DNA of 64,000 nt. It comes from Gammaproteobacteria bacterium (GTDB taxonomy: Bacteria; Pseudomonadota; Gammaproteobacteria; Pseudomonadales; Azotimanducaceae). The notes under the pieces were generated by a model. It had not been told where the DNA came from, searched no databases, and saw nothing but the letters and a program-made list of their open reading frames with translations. The position numbers and the translations under genes were made by a program. Positions 8,683-16,985 of this stretch are shown one piece after another (the first letter of the stretch is position 1; each line of letters opens with the position of its first letter). The stretch is from positions 62,001 to 126,000 of the forward strand of contig JAUIAV010000008.1 in the NCBI GenBank assembly GCA_030425195.1, given 5' to 3'.

Positions 8683-11451
8683 ATGAGTGAATCAAAGTTC
8701 CTCAGAGTCGCACTCATCGGTGCCCTGCTGTTCTCGCCCGTAGCCGTACCCGCGGCGCTGGCTCAGGACGGTGCAGAGGCCATCGAGGAAGTGGTAGTAG
8801 TTGGTTCCCGCCGTGCCGGCCGGACCGCTACCGACTCACCCGTGCCTGTCGACGTCGTCTCCGGCGATCAGTTCGAAAACCAGGGCACTTCCGACATGGA
8901 CGACCTGCTGAGAAATCTGCTGCCGTCCTACAACGTCACACAGCAGGCCATCAGTGACGCCGCGACCATTACCCGTCCGGCCAACCTGCGTGGTCTGCCA
9001 CCGGACAACACGCTGATTCTGATCAACGGCAAGCGCCATCGTCGTGCCTCGGTCATCGCCGAGCTGGGTGGTTCCCTGTCAGCCGGTTCTCAGGGACCGG
9101 ACCTGGCCGTCATCCCGACCCTGGCCATCGATCGGGTCGAAGTCCTCCGGGACGGTGCCGCGGCTCAGTACGGCTCGGATGCCATCGCCGGGGTGATCAA
9201 CTTCGCGCTCAAAGAGGATCGGGAAGGGTTCACCATCGACGGCCGCTACGGCGAATACTACGAAGGCGACGGTGCGCTGAAGCAGATCGGCATGAACTGG
9301 GGCCTGCCCCTGGGACCGGACGGCTTCGCAAACGTCTCCCTGCAGTGGAGGGATGTGGAGGCGTCCAGCCGCTCCCTGCAACGTACGGATGCGCAGGCAC
9401 TCATCGACACCGGTAATACCGACGTGATTGATCCGGCTCAGATCTGGGGCCAGCCGGCCATCGAGGATGACTGGGCGTTTTTCGTGAACTCCGGCATCAA
9501 CCTGACGGATTCCCAGGAACTCTACGCTTTCGGTAACTATGCCGAGCGCAAGGTCACCGGCGGTTTCTTCTTCCGGAACCCGAATGCCCGTCCCGGCACC
9601 TTCACCGATTCATTCAGCGGCGGCACCCGTGCCATCGCGGACCTGAACTTCCCGGGTGAAGGCACCGCGGGTTATGTCTCCACCTGTCCGGCGCTGACCA
9701 GCCCCGGCAGCACGCCGACGGATCAGGCGGCAGTCGACGCGGACCGGGCGGCTCTCGCCGGCCTGCCGGCCGAATGCTGGGTGTTGAACAACTTCTATCC
9801 GGGTGGATACACCCCGGAGTTCGGCGGTGACATCGAGGACATCGGCGGTGTCGTCGGTCTGCGCGGTGAGATGGCCAACGGCCTGTCCTACGACTTCAGC
9901 GCGAGCCTCGGCCGCAATGAGTCTGCTTACCGCATCGGCAACACCTGGAACCCCTCCAACGGCCCGGATCTGCAGACGGATTTCGATCTCGGTACGTACA
10001 CCCAGACCGAGCAGAACTACAATGCCGACTTCGTTTATCCGGTGGCGGTCGATGCGTTCTACTCGGATCTGAACGTCGCTTTCGGCGCCGAATACCGGGT
10101 TGAGACCTTCGCCATCGACATCGGTGAAATCCCCTCCTGGGAAGTAGGCCCCTACGCCTTCCTGAGCGGCGTACCGACCCTCGACCTGGACAACGATGGG
10201 GTGAACGAGTGTAACCCGGGCGTTCCGGGTGACGGCTGTAACTACTTCAGCGATGGCACGACCCCCATGGTCGGTTTCTCCGTTGGTGCCCATGGCTTCG
10301 CAGGTTTCAGCCCGGTACAGCAGGGTGAGTGGAGCCGGGCCAACTGGGCCGTCTACACGGACCTGGAAGCCGACGTGGTGGAAAGCCTGACCCTCGGTTT
10401 CGCTCTGCGTTACGAGGACTACCAGGATTTCGGTGACACCCTGAACGGCAAGATCGCCGGCCGCTGGGCGCTGACCGATACCTTCGCGGTCCGCGGCTCG
10501 TTCAGCACCGGTTTCCGGGCGCCGACGCCCGGCCAGTCGAATGTGACCAAGGTGTCCACGGTGACGGTTGACGGCGAGCTGCAGCAGCGCGGCCAGATTC
10601 CGCCGACCAACCCGATCGCCCAGCTGCTCGGTGCCGAAGAGCTGAAGGAAGAGGAAGCGACCAACTTCACGGTTGGTGCGGCCTGGGATGCGACGGACAA
10701 CCTGACCATCACCCTCGACTACTTCAACATCGAGCTGGAAGACCGGATCTCCCAGACGGGTACGATCGACATCACCACGACGGTTGCACCCAATGGCGTT
10801 GGTTGCGACGGCCTGCTGATTCCGCAGTGTGCTGCAGCGCTCGGCTTTGCGAGTGCGGCAGACCTGTCGGCGGTTTCCTTCTTCACCAACGATTTCGAGA
10901 CCACCACGCAGGGTATCGACCTCGTGGCGACCTATGTTCAGGAGTGGGGCGATGCGGGTATCACCAACTTCTCCCTGGCCTGGAACTGGACCGAAACCAC
11001 CGTGGACGATGCGGGTGAAGAGGTGTCCAGGAACCGTCTCGTGGATCTGGAGAACTTCAATCCGGAAAACCGGGTTGTGCTCACCGCGAACCACATGATC
11101 GGCGACTGGCGCTTCCTGTTCCGCATGAACTGGTACGACGACTGGACCGTTGGAAACTACAGCGGTGATCCGAGCTATGTCGCCGACGGCACCAACTACA
11201 CCATCGACTGCAACAACGATGAGTGCTACAGCGGTGAGTTCATCTTCGACCTCGAAGCGGCCTACACCTTCAACGAGCGCTATACGGTCGTTGTCGGCGG
11301 TCAGAACATCTTCGACGAAGGTGGCCCTGATGACGCTCTCAACTCCGCTCCGTCCGGATTCTCCAACAACTCCGGTGAGCAGTACGCGATGTCGTCGCCC
11401 TGGGGTGTGAACGGTGGATTCTGGTATCTGCGCTTCCGCGCGGACTTCTGA
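8683..11451 (+). CDS. TonB-dependent outer-membrane receptor
   Basis: A 922-residue TonB-dependent receptor that would import a substrate across the outer membrane using TonB-ExbBD energy. Residues 1-27 form a signal peptide ending AALAQ. The EEVVVVGSR segment at about 35-43 resembles a TonB-box or plug start. The plug follows (LRGLPPDNTLILINGKRHR, DRVEVLRDGAAAQYGSDAIAGVINF), then a large beta-barrel ending in Phe (WYLRFRADF). The start at 8683 is preferred over 8626 because GGAGAG lies 9 bases upstream. A DxDxDG loop with nearby Cys (nt 10180-10245) is unusual. The ligand cannot be told; the barrel resembles receptors for oligopeptides, sugars or unknown organics rather than classical siderophore types. 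Confidence 0.92.
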   Translation: MSESKFLRVALIGALLFSPVAVPAALAQDGAEAIEEVVVVGSRRAGRTATDSPVPVDVVSGDQFENQGTSDMDDLLRNLLPSYNVTQQAISDAATITRPANLRGLPPDNTLILINGKRHRRASVIAELGGSLSAGSQGPDLAVIPTLAIDRVEVLRDGAAAQYGSDAIAGVINFALKEDREGFTIDGRYGEYYEGDGALKQIGMNWGLPLGPDGFANVSLQWRDVEASSRSLQRTDAQALIDTGNTDVIDPAQIWGQPAIEDDWAFFVNSGINLTDSQELYAFGNYAERKVTGGFFFRNPNARPGTFTDSFSGGTRAIADLNFPGEGTAGYVSTCPALTSPGSTPTDQAAVDADRAALAGLPAECWVLNNFYPGGYTPEFGGDIEDIGGVVGLRGEMANGLSYDFSASLGRNESAYRIGNTWNPSNGPDLQTDFDLGTYTQTEQNYNADFVYPVAVDAFYSDLNVAFGAEYRVETFAIDIGEIPSWEVGPYAFLSGVPTLDLDNDGVNECNPGVPGDGCNYFSDGTTPMVGFSVGAHGFAGFSPVQQGEWSRANWAVYTDLEADVVESLTLGFALRYEDYQDFGDTLNGKIAGRWALTDTFAVRGSFSTGFRAPTPGQSNVTKVSTVTVDGELQQRGQIPPTNPIAQLLGAEELKEEEATNFTVGAAWDATDNLTITLDYFNIELEDRISQTGTIDITTTVAPNGVGCDGLLIPQCAAALGFASAADLSAVSFFTNDFETTTQGIDLVATYVQEWGDAGITNFSLAWNWTETTVDDAGEEVSRNRLVDLENFNPENRVVLTANHMIGDWRFLFRMNWYDDWTVGNYSGDPSYVADGTNYTIDCNNDECYSGEFIFDLEAAYTFNERYTVVVGGQNIFDEGGPDDALNSAPSGFSNNSGEQYAMSSPWGVNGGFWYLRFRADF

Positions 11452-11494
11452 GGAGCTGCCGTAAGGAACAGCTCAGGCTGATCCTGAAAACAGA

Positions 11495-11524
11495 AAGGGC
11501 GTCCCGCGGGACGCCCTTTTTTTT
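11495..11524 (+). terminator. rho-independent terminator of the TonB receptor gene
   Basis: A perfect 20-base palindrome (GGGCGTCCCG and its complement, 11497-11516) is followed by eight T at 11517-11524. On the other strand the hairpin is followed by a T-rich stretch (TTTCTGTTTT), so it may also stop transcripts of the convergent RidA operon. Confidence 0.93.
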
Positions 11525-11557
11525 GCTGAGAAAATCTGTAGAGAGACGGTCAGCCGG

Positions 11558-12058
11558 CTACTTGGGTCGCGCCAGCACCACCTCGATCTCCACCAGCATG
11601 CCGGGTGCGGCCAGACCGGCGACCTGAAAAGCCGATCGTGCGGGCAGGTTCGGCTGTTCCTCGGTGCCGAAGTACTTCCGGTATGCCCGCATCATGCCCT
11701 GGAAGTCCATGGCGCCGCCGGGTTCCGGTGCCACCAGATACACCTGCATCTTCACCACGTCCGAGAAGGACAGGCCTTTCGCCTCCAGCGACTCGGCCAG
11801 ACGGGAGAATACGGACAGGGTCTGGGCTTCCGTGTCACCCCAGAACTCGGTGCTGAAACGCTCGGCATCCGGATTGGCCGGTGATGGGGTCATCCCGCTG
11901 TGGTAGACGATGGTGGTGTCCGGGCTGACTTCCACCGCCTGGGCGATGGGAAAATCGCTGCCGGGCAGCGGATGACGGGTTACCTCCGCATTGACTGCGG
12001 CAGCCCCGAGCAGGGCCAGGCTGCCGGCCAGCAGCGAGGTTTGAACCGGTTTCTTCAT
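11558..12058 (-). CDS. exported RidA-family (YjgF/YER057c/UK114) protein
   Basis: A 166-residue RidA-family protein with a signal peptide (residues 1-24, ending VNA), so it should act in the periplasm. RidA proteins hydrolyse reactive enamine/imine intermediates to ketoacids and ammonia. The Arg that binds the substrate carboxylate in E. coli RidA is present (Arg141 in NLPARSAF), as is the C-terminal Glu of VEIEVV (about 157-159), so deaminase activity is plausible. Export is unusual for the family. It is the last gene of a minus-strand run after a di-haem cytochrome and a flavin amine oxidase, a context that fits removal of the imine product of that enzyme. Confidence 0.85.
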   Translation of the reverse strand: MKKPVQTSLLAGSLALLGAAAVNAEVTRHPLPGSDFPIAQAVEVSPDTTIVYHSGMTPSPANPDAERFSTEFWGDTEAQTLSVFSRLAESLEAKGLSFSDVVKMQVYLVAPEPGGAMDFQGMMRAYRKYFGTEEQPNLPARSAFQVAGLAAPGMLVEIEVVLARPK

Positions 12059-12087
12059 CAGTGTCTCCTTCCTTGTGGAGTGGGTGG

Positions 12088-12720
12088 TCAGTTGACGGGG
12101 AGCGTGTTGATGAACGCCACCACGTCCTGGATGTCTTCCTCGGAGCCGAGCACCTGGGTGGCCGCGCGCATCTGCGCGCCGGCGGTGTCCGCTGGATCGT
12201 AGCCGCGGACGCCGCTCCGGTACTTCTCGAGCTGTCTGGCCAGATACCAGTCGCTCTGACCGGCCAGCCGGGGAGCGCTGAGCGTCCGGTTGCCCTGTCC
12301 CTGGGGGCCATGGCAGGCGCCGCAGGTGGCGTACAGAGTGCGGCCGCGGTCCACGTTTCCGGCCACGGTGTGCTCGATGGTCCAGGTTCTGACGGGCAGG
12401 GCGGTGATGAATGCCACCGCGTCCTCGATCTGGTGTTCCGTCAGGGCCGCTGCCTGAGGCTGCATTTCCAGACCGTTGGTGTCCTGGGCGTGCGTGCCGC
12501 GCCGGCCGTGCTTGAAGGCGAGCATCTGGTTGCGCAGGTACCAGTCTTCCATACCGTTCAGTCTCGGCGCGTCCACGGACGCGTTACCGCGGAGCTCCAC
12601 ACCGTGACAGGTGGTGCAGTAGATGAACGTCTCGGGTACCACGCTGTAGTCGTCGGCGGCTGCAGGGGCAGCGGTGATCAGAGTGAGCAGGCAGGCAGAC
12701 AGCAGAGCCGGAGCGCGCAT
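12088..12720 (-). CDS. di-haem cytochrome c (cytochrome c4-like)
   Basis: A periplasmic electron carrier with two cytochrome c domains. The signal peptide covers about residues 1-22 (ending APAAA). Haem-binding motifs are CTTCH (35-39) and CGACH (133-137), with likely axial Met ligands at 86 (LEMQPQA) and 184 (AQMRAAT), as in cytochrome c4. The start at 12720 is chosen because the signal peptide begins there and its ATG overlaps the upstream gene's stop by one base (TGATG). A longer frame to 12906 has no signal sequence. Tight coupling to the flavin amine oxidase suggests it is that enzyme's electron acceptor. Confidence 0.9.
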   Translation of the reverse strand: MRAPALLSACLLTLITAAPAAADDYSVVPETFIYCTTCHGVELRGNASVDAPRLNGMEDWYLRNQMLAFKHGRRGTHAQDTNGLEMQPQAAALTEHQIEDAVAFITALPVRTWTIEHTVAGNVDRGRTLYATCGACHGPQGQGNRTLSAPRLAGQSDWYLARQLEKYRSGVRGYDPADTAGAQMRAATQVLGSEEDIQDVVAFINTLPVN

Positions 12721-14342
12721 CAGGCGGCGCCCCCGAGCTCGGCGGATACCCGTTTGCCCAGCTCCGACAGGGAGTGATGCGCGGAAGAGAAGGCACCTTC
12801 CTGCCAGCCGGGGTGATAGCTGATCTGATCGCCCATCATGAAGTGCCGGTCGTTGAGTGGCGTCTGCAGGTAGGTGAAGTACTGTCTGCGGGTTTCTTCC
12901 GTCCACATCGCCGTGCAGCCCATGATGTGATTCATGCGGTGCCAGGGGACGCTGACGGCGGTTTCCGCGTAGCGTGCGTAGTCGGGATGGACGTTGGCGC
13001 CCTGGCGGACCGCTTCCGCGAACCGCTCCTCGGGGTTCATCCGGGCGAAGAACTCCGCGTTCGCCGGGTTCCAGGTGTAGGCGCCGAGCATCACCCCTTT
13101 CCTGCCGTGCACGTTGTGCGGCGGGTACCAGATCTGCTCGATGTTCTGGTTCGTCCAGCTGATGCCGCCGTAGATGTTCTCGTTTTCCCAGAAGCGCTCT
13201 TTCATCTGGATGCCGATCTTGAACATCCGGCCGCGACCGATGGACCTGAGCGCGGTGGTGTATTCGCTCGGAAAATTGTTGTCGATACCCACCAGCAGGT
13301 GCTTGGGGATGCAGTTCAGGGCGTAGTCCGCCTGGATCTCCCTGTGCCGGCCCTTGTGCTGATAGACCACCGAAACGCCCTCCTCCTTCAGACGGATGGA
13401 CTTCACCTGGGCGTGGGTCAGCATGGGGCTTCGGATGCTGGCGACGAACGCATCGACGATCCTGTCCATCCCGCCCACCGGCTGAAGCAGCGGCGCGGCC
13501 TGATCCTCGCCGTCCCCGAAGTACATGCGGTACTGCCAGAAGTCTGATTTCAGAATCTCGCTGAAATCCAGCCGTTCGTGAACGTGACCGTGCTCGAGCA
13601 TCCCGGCAGTCGGGGCCAGAACGCCCGGCTGCTGATAGCCGCCGCGATTGCTGCCCCTGTAGAGCAGGTCGGTATCCAGATCACCGTAGGATCTGAGGAA
13701 AGCGATGATCCGTTCCAGATCCTCCGTGGAGAACTCGGCGTCCAGATCCGAAGTGTTGATGGCTTTCGCGGAAAGCTCGGCGATGAACCCCCGGGCATCG
13801 GTGATGTACTGCCGGAAACGCACGGGTTTGCCGCCGAACGCGTTCGGGTCCTGTACCCAGGCGTTGTAGTTGACGTTGGTGAAGGTCTCGAGCTGCACGC
13901 CGAGATGGCGGCAGTAGTTCACCAGATAGTAGTGATGCACGGGGATCCGGGCAGGGCCCGCGTTCATATACAGATTCGGATCGTCGTCGAAGTTGCAGCG
14001 CTGCTGGTGGCCCATCTCGTCCACCAGATCGCCGGAGCGCAGAGTCAGATTGCGGCCGCCGATCCGGTGCCCGGCTTCGAGTACGGTGCAGTCGTATCCG
14101 GCTCGCTCCAGCTCGTACGCGGCCATCAGGCTGGACAGACCGCCGCCGAGCATGACCACGGAGCGCCGGGCGCCCTTCAGTTGCGGTACCAGCCCGGCGG
14201 CGGGCGTGGCGCCGGGCGTGGTCCGGCCTGCCGCCCTGGCATCACCCGACATCAGTCCGAGCGCCAGCGCCATCTGATAGACGGCGGCGGAACCCCCGGC
14301 GGCACCCACCTGGTTGAGAAATCGTCTTCGGCTGAACTGCAT
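12720..14342 (-). CDS. Tat-exported FAD-dependent amine / L-amino-acid oxidase-family enzyme
   Basis: A 540-residue flavoprotein of the flavin amine oxidase family. A Tat signal (SRRRFL at residues 4-9, hydrophobic to about 30) sends it to the periplasm. The FAD site is seen as MLGGGLSSLMAAYELE (from about 64) with Glu89 as ribose ligand, GHRIGGRN (91-98) and GPARIP (129-134), the last resembling L-amino-acid oxidases. The third glycine of GxGxxG is replaced by Ser. It would oxidise an amine or amino acid to an imine. The coupled di-haem cytochrome c suggests electrons go to cytochrome, as known for NicA2, rather than to oxygen. The substrate is unknown. Confidence 0.85.
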   Translation of the reverse strand: MQFSRRRFLNQVGAAGGSAAVYQMALALGLMSGDARAAGRTTPGATPAAGLVPQLKGARRSVVMLGGGLSSLMAAYELERAGYDCTVLEAGHRIGGRNLTLRSGDLVDEMGHQQRCNFDDDPNLYMNAGPARIPVHHYYLVNYCRHLGVQLETFTNVNYNAWVQDPNAFGGKPVRFRQYITDARGFIAELSAKAINTSDLDAEFSTEDLERIIAFLRSYGDLDTDLLYRGSNRGGYQQPGVLAPTAGMLEHGHVHERLDFSEILKSDFWQYRMYFGDGEDQAAPLLQPVGGMDRIVDAFVASIRSPMLTHAQVKSIRLKEEGVSVVYQHKGRHREIQADYALNCIPKHLLVGIDNNFPSEYTTALRSIGRGRMFKIGIQMKERFWENENIYGGISWTNQNIEQIWYPPHNVHGRKGVMLGAYTWNPANAEFFARMNPEERFAEAVRQGANVHPDYARYAETAVSVPWHRMNHIMGCTAMWTEETRRQYFTYLQTPLNDRHFMMGDQISYHPGWQEGAFSSAHHSLSELGKRVSAELGGAA

Positions 14343-14413
14343 TGCCTGGCGGCCCTCTGGAGAAGCGCGGGCTGATTCTACCTGAAACCGTTCGGAGACT
14401 GCGGGATCAGTCC

Positions 14414-15772
14414 TCAGCCATCAGCAGTACCGTCACGCTGCCGGCCGAGGAGTACCGTGGCCAGATAAAAAGCGCCGCCCGCGGCAATGATGCCGAGGCC
14501 CATCCAGCCTTCTTCCGGGCGGTCTCTCAGGATGTAGGCGAGCGTCCAGCCCGTCACGCCGAGATAGACGAGAGGGGGCAGCGGAAAGGCAGGCACCCGG
14601 TAGGGCCGGGGGAGATCCGGCTGCCGTCGGCGAAGCGCGAAGACGCCGAGCACGGTGAAGAAGGTATTCACCCCCAGCGTGAAGCCGGCGAATACCAGGA
14701 TGGATTCGAAGGACGCCGTCACGATGAACGTCAGCGTGACCAGGGACTGGAACACGATGGCGGTGGTCGGCACATCGTAGGCGTTGACCCGTGCCAGGGG
14801 TCGGAAAGCGTGGAAGTCCTCGCCGATCACCTGCAGCACCCGGGGTCCGGCCATGATCATGGCGCTGACGGTGGAGATGAGCAGCAGTGCCAGCGCTACC
14901 CCCATCACGTCGGCGCCGGTTTCGCCGAAAACGTGACGTGCCGCGATATAGCCGATCTCGATCTGCCCGGCCATCTCGCTGGCGGGTGCCACATAGAGAA
15001 AGGTGAAATTCAGCAGGACGTAGAGGACGAGCACGATCAGAGTGCCGCGGATGAGCACCCGGGAAAGGTGCCGCTCAGGCGATTCCAGCTCGCTGGTGAG
15101 ATAGGTGGCGGCGTTCCAGCCGGTGTAGGCGTAGTTCACGAAGATGAGGGCCACGGCGAACGCGCCGGACAGGGTCAGCGACAGGTCGCCGGGACCGGGC
15201 AGGAAACCCACATCGGTCTGGGGAGCCTCCACCAGCATCCAGGCCGCCAGGCAGAAGATCAGGATCAGGCCCACCTTCAGCACGGTGAAGGCACGCTGCA
15301 CGCCGCCGCTGGAGCGTCGCGTGCTGGCGTGCACCGCGGTGAGCGCCGCTACCAGACCCACAGCGAGCCAGGTGGGCGACAGCGCCGGAAACACCGCGGT
15401 CAGGTACTCGCCGAACGTGATGGCGGCCAGGGCGGTAGGCGCCGCGAAGCCGATGGTGGCGCTCACCCATCCGGACACGAATCCGGCGGCAGGATGATAG
15501 ATCTCGGAGAGAAAATTGTACTCGCCGCCGGACCGGGGCAGCGCCGATCCGAGCTCGGCATAGGTCAGAGCACCGCAGAGCGCCGTGATGCCGCCGACGA
15601 CCCAGAGCAGCAGCAGAACGAAGCCGGACTGGATGTCGAGAAGCTGATAGCCGAGGGAGGTGAACACGCCGGTACCGACCATGTTGGCCACCACCACGGC
15701 CATTGCCGTCCGGGCGCTGAAGCGCTCCGGGGCGGCGCGGACGCGCCCGGGGCCGGAGTCCGGTTCGGTCAA
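14414..15772 (-). CDS. APC-superfamily amino acid permease
   Basis: A 452-residue inner-membrane secondary transporter of the amino acid-polyamine-organocation family. About 12 hydrophobic helices are visible. The first carries MVGTGVFTSLGY, matching the G[S/T]G substrate-binding turn of APC transporters. YAELGSALPRSGGEYNFL is the conserved TM2-loop segment, and the region RRRQPDLPRPYRVPAFPLPP after TM10 is also typical. Substrate is probably an amino acid or amine. It lies 71 bases upstream of the amine oxidase on the same strand and may take up the same compounds. Its start codon overlaps the next upstream gene's stop region (15769-15772). Confidence 0.88.
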   Translation of the reverse strand: MTEPDSGPGRVRAAPERFSARTAMAVVVANMVGTGVFTSLGYQLLDIQSGFVLLLLWVVGGITALCGALTYAELGSALPRSGGEYNFLSEIYHPAAGFVSGWVSATIGFAAPTALAAITFGEYLTAVFPALSPTWLAVGLVAALTAVHASTRRSSGGVQRAFTVLKVGLILIFCLAAWMLVEAPQTDVGFLPGPGDLSLTLSGAFAVALIFVNYAYTGWNAATYLTSELESPERHLSRVLIRGTLIVLVLYVLLNFTFLYVAPASEMAGQIEIGYIAARHVFGETGADVMGVALALLLISTVSAMIMAGPRVLQVIGEDFHAFRPLARVNAYDVPTTAIVFQSLVTLTFIVTASFESILVFAGFTLGVNTFFTVLGVFALRRRQPDLPRPYRVPAFPLPPLVYLGVTGWTLAYILRDRPEEGWMGLGIIAAGGAFYLATVLLGRQRDGTADG

Positions 15773-16284
15773 CGGCGATCCAGGCGGAAGAGCTGGCCTT
15801 CCTCCACCCAGTTGTCGTCGTCGTCCACATCGTACTTCCTGACGTATTCGGCGCCGATGGCCGTCTTCTCCTCGACGTCGTCCACTCGATACGCTTCCAG
15901 CTCATAGATCTGTCCCTGGATACGCACCCGCACATCCGGATTCTCGTCCAGAATACGACTCCAGCGGGTCGGGTCATCGCCGGTGGCCACGTAGAGGTCG
16001 GGCCCGCTGGCGATCATCCAGATGTTCACGGAGTAGGGGTCTTCGGGACGGGTTTCGAGCTGAATGATCTCCTCGTCGACGTACGCCGACCAGTCTGCGG
16101 GTGGATCCATCACCTCGCCGCTGAGCTGGCCACCGGCCATGACGATGAAAGGCTCTGCGCAGCCTGCAAGTGTGGCGGCGATGGCGATGAGGAGGAGGCC
16201 GATGGCGGGCCGGGATCCGGAAGACCGTGCCGGCAGGCTCTTTGTCTGGCACGGTGTCCGCCGACCGGCGATCCCCTGGATCAT
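15769..16284 (-). CDS. lipoprotein of unknown function, possible split-barrel/DUF2255-like fold
   Basis: A 171-residue protein with a lipobox LAGC (Cys42) after a basic, rather long N-terminus and a hydrophobic stretch (27-40). The mature part runs IIQLETRPEDPYSVNIWMI, DLYVATGDDPTRWSRIL, NPDVRVRIQGQIYELEA. That order resembles DUF2255 and flavin/F420 split-barrel proteins (PVxLW, LYVxS, NPxVxV), but I cannot confirm the fold. ATG at 16284 follows GGGGAGG closely; a longer frame to 16365 has no such site. The stop overlaps the permease start by 4 bases, so it may belong to the same operon. No function is assigned. Confidence 0.7.
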   Translation of the reverse strand: MIQGIAGRRTPCQTKSLPARSSGSRPAIGLLLIAIAATLAGCAEPFIVMAGGQLSGEVMDPPADWSAYVDEEIIQLETRPEDPYSVNIWMIASGPDLYVATGDDPTRWSRILDENPDVRVRIQGQIYELEAYRVDDVEEKTAIGAEYVRKYDVDDDDNWVEEGQLFRLDRR

Positions 16285-16406
16285 TGAGCCTCCCCGACTG
16301 TGTGGATTTCTGTCAGTTCCGGTTTGAAACAGTGCCGTAAAGGCTCCGACAGTGCAATGCTGCACTGATTGACGGATTGTGTTTGTGCCCGGAACGCCCG
16401 GAGGGA

Positions 16407-16985
16407 TCAGCCGGCGGGACGCTCGAACACGCGCACGTGCGTGGCGCTCTTGGATCCCTTGGGGTTGATGTTGACCTTGACGATCAGCCGCCCGTCGCCG
16501 TCTATCTCGTAGGTTTTCCTGACGCTGCGGACGTTGGTCTTGTACTTCTGGGAGAGCCGGCTTCTGCCCCAGCTCGTTTTCCGGCCGTGGTCGTTACCCG
16601 GCAGCATGGTTTCCTCACCGGCACCCCGGTAGTCGAAGTGCACCCTGTCTCCGTCCATGCTCACCGTCATGGCATCACAGCGGAGCACTTCCGGGTCCCG
16701 GGCGCCGCCGCCCCCCGCGTTGCTGCTGCCACCCGGCAGGGGGATGCCGACGCCGCCCACGGAGATGGACGGCGTGCCGAACCCGCCGCCGCCGCCGCCC
16801 GACTGTTTCGGCTGCAGCTCATGAGTCAGCTCGCTGTTGAGCACCCATTCACCGAGCAGGTCGACCGGTTCGGACGCGGCCGAGACCGTCCACGGTCCTG
16901 TCAGCAGAATCAGGAACAGAATCAGGAGCGGGGCCGCCTGGAATCCGATGCCGCAGGCGGGCTGTTTGGAGATCGGTTCTCTCAC
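16407..16985 (-). CDS. exported protein with glycine-rich loop, unknown function
   Basis: A 192-residue protein not recognised as any characterised family. Residues 16-37 are strongly hydrophobic and end in VSAA, so it is probably secreted to the periplasm. GEWVLN at 45-50 resembles the opening strand of small lipocalin-like proteins. Residues 63-94 are Gly-rich with runs of six and four Gly. The rest is polar and beta-rich with LSQKYKTNVRSVRKTYEID. It starts with GTG at 16985, overlapping the stop of the upstream oxidoreductase (GTGA), so it is likely co-translated with it. Confidence 0.65.
   Translation of the reverse strand: MREPISKQPACGIGFQAAPLLILFLILLTGPWTVSAASEPVDLLGEWVLNSELTHELQPKQSGGGGGGFGTPSISVGGVGIPLPGGSSNAGGGGARDPEVLRCDAMTVSMDGDRVHFDYRGAGEETMLPGNDHGRKTSWGRSRLSQKYKTNVRSVRKTYEIDGDGRLIVKVNINPKGSKSATHVRVFERPAG

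Noticed and set aside
9610-11094. 494-residue minus-strand frame inside the TonB receptor
   Set aside because: The receptor frame is complete and has plug and barrel signatures; the antisense frame has none.
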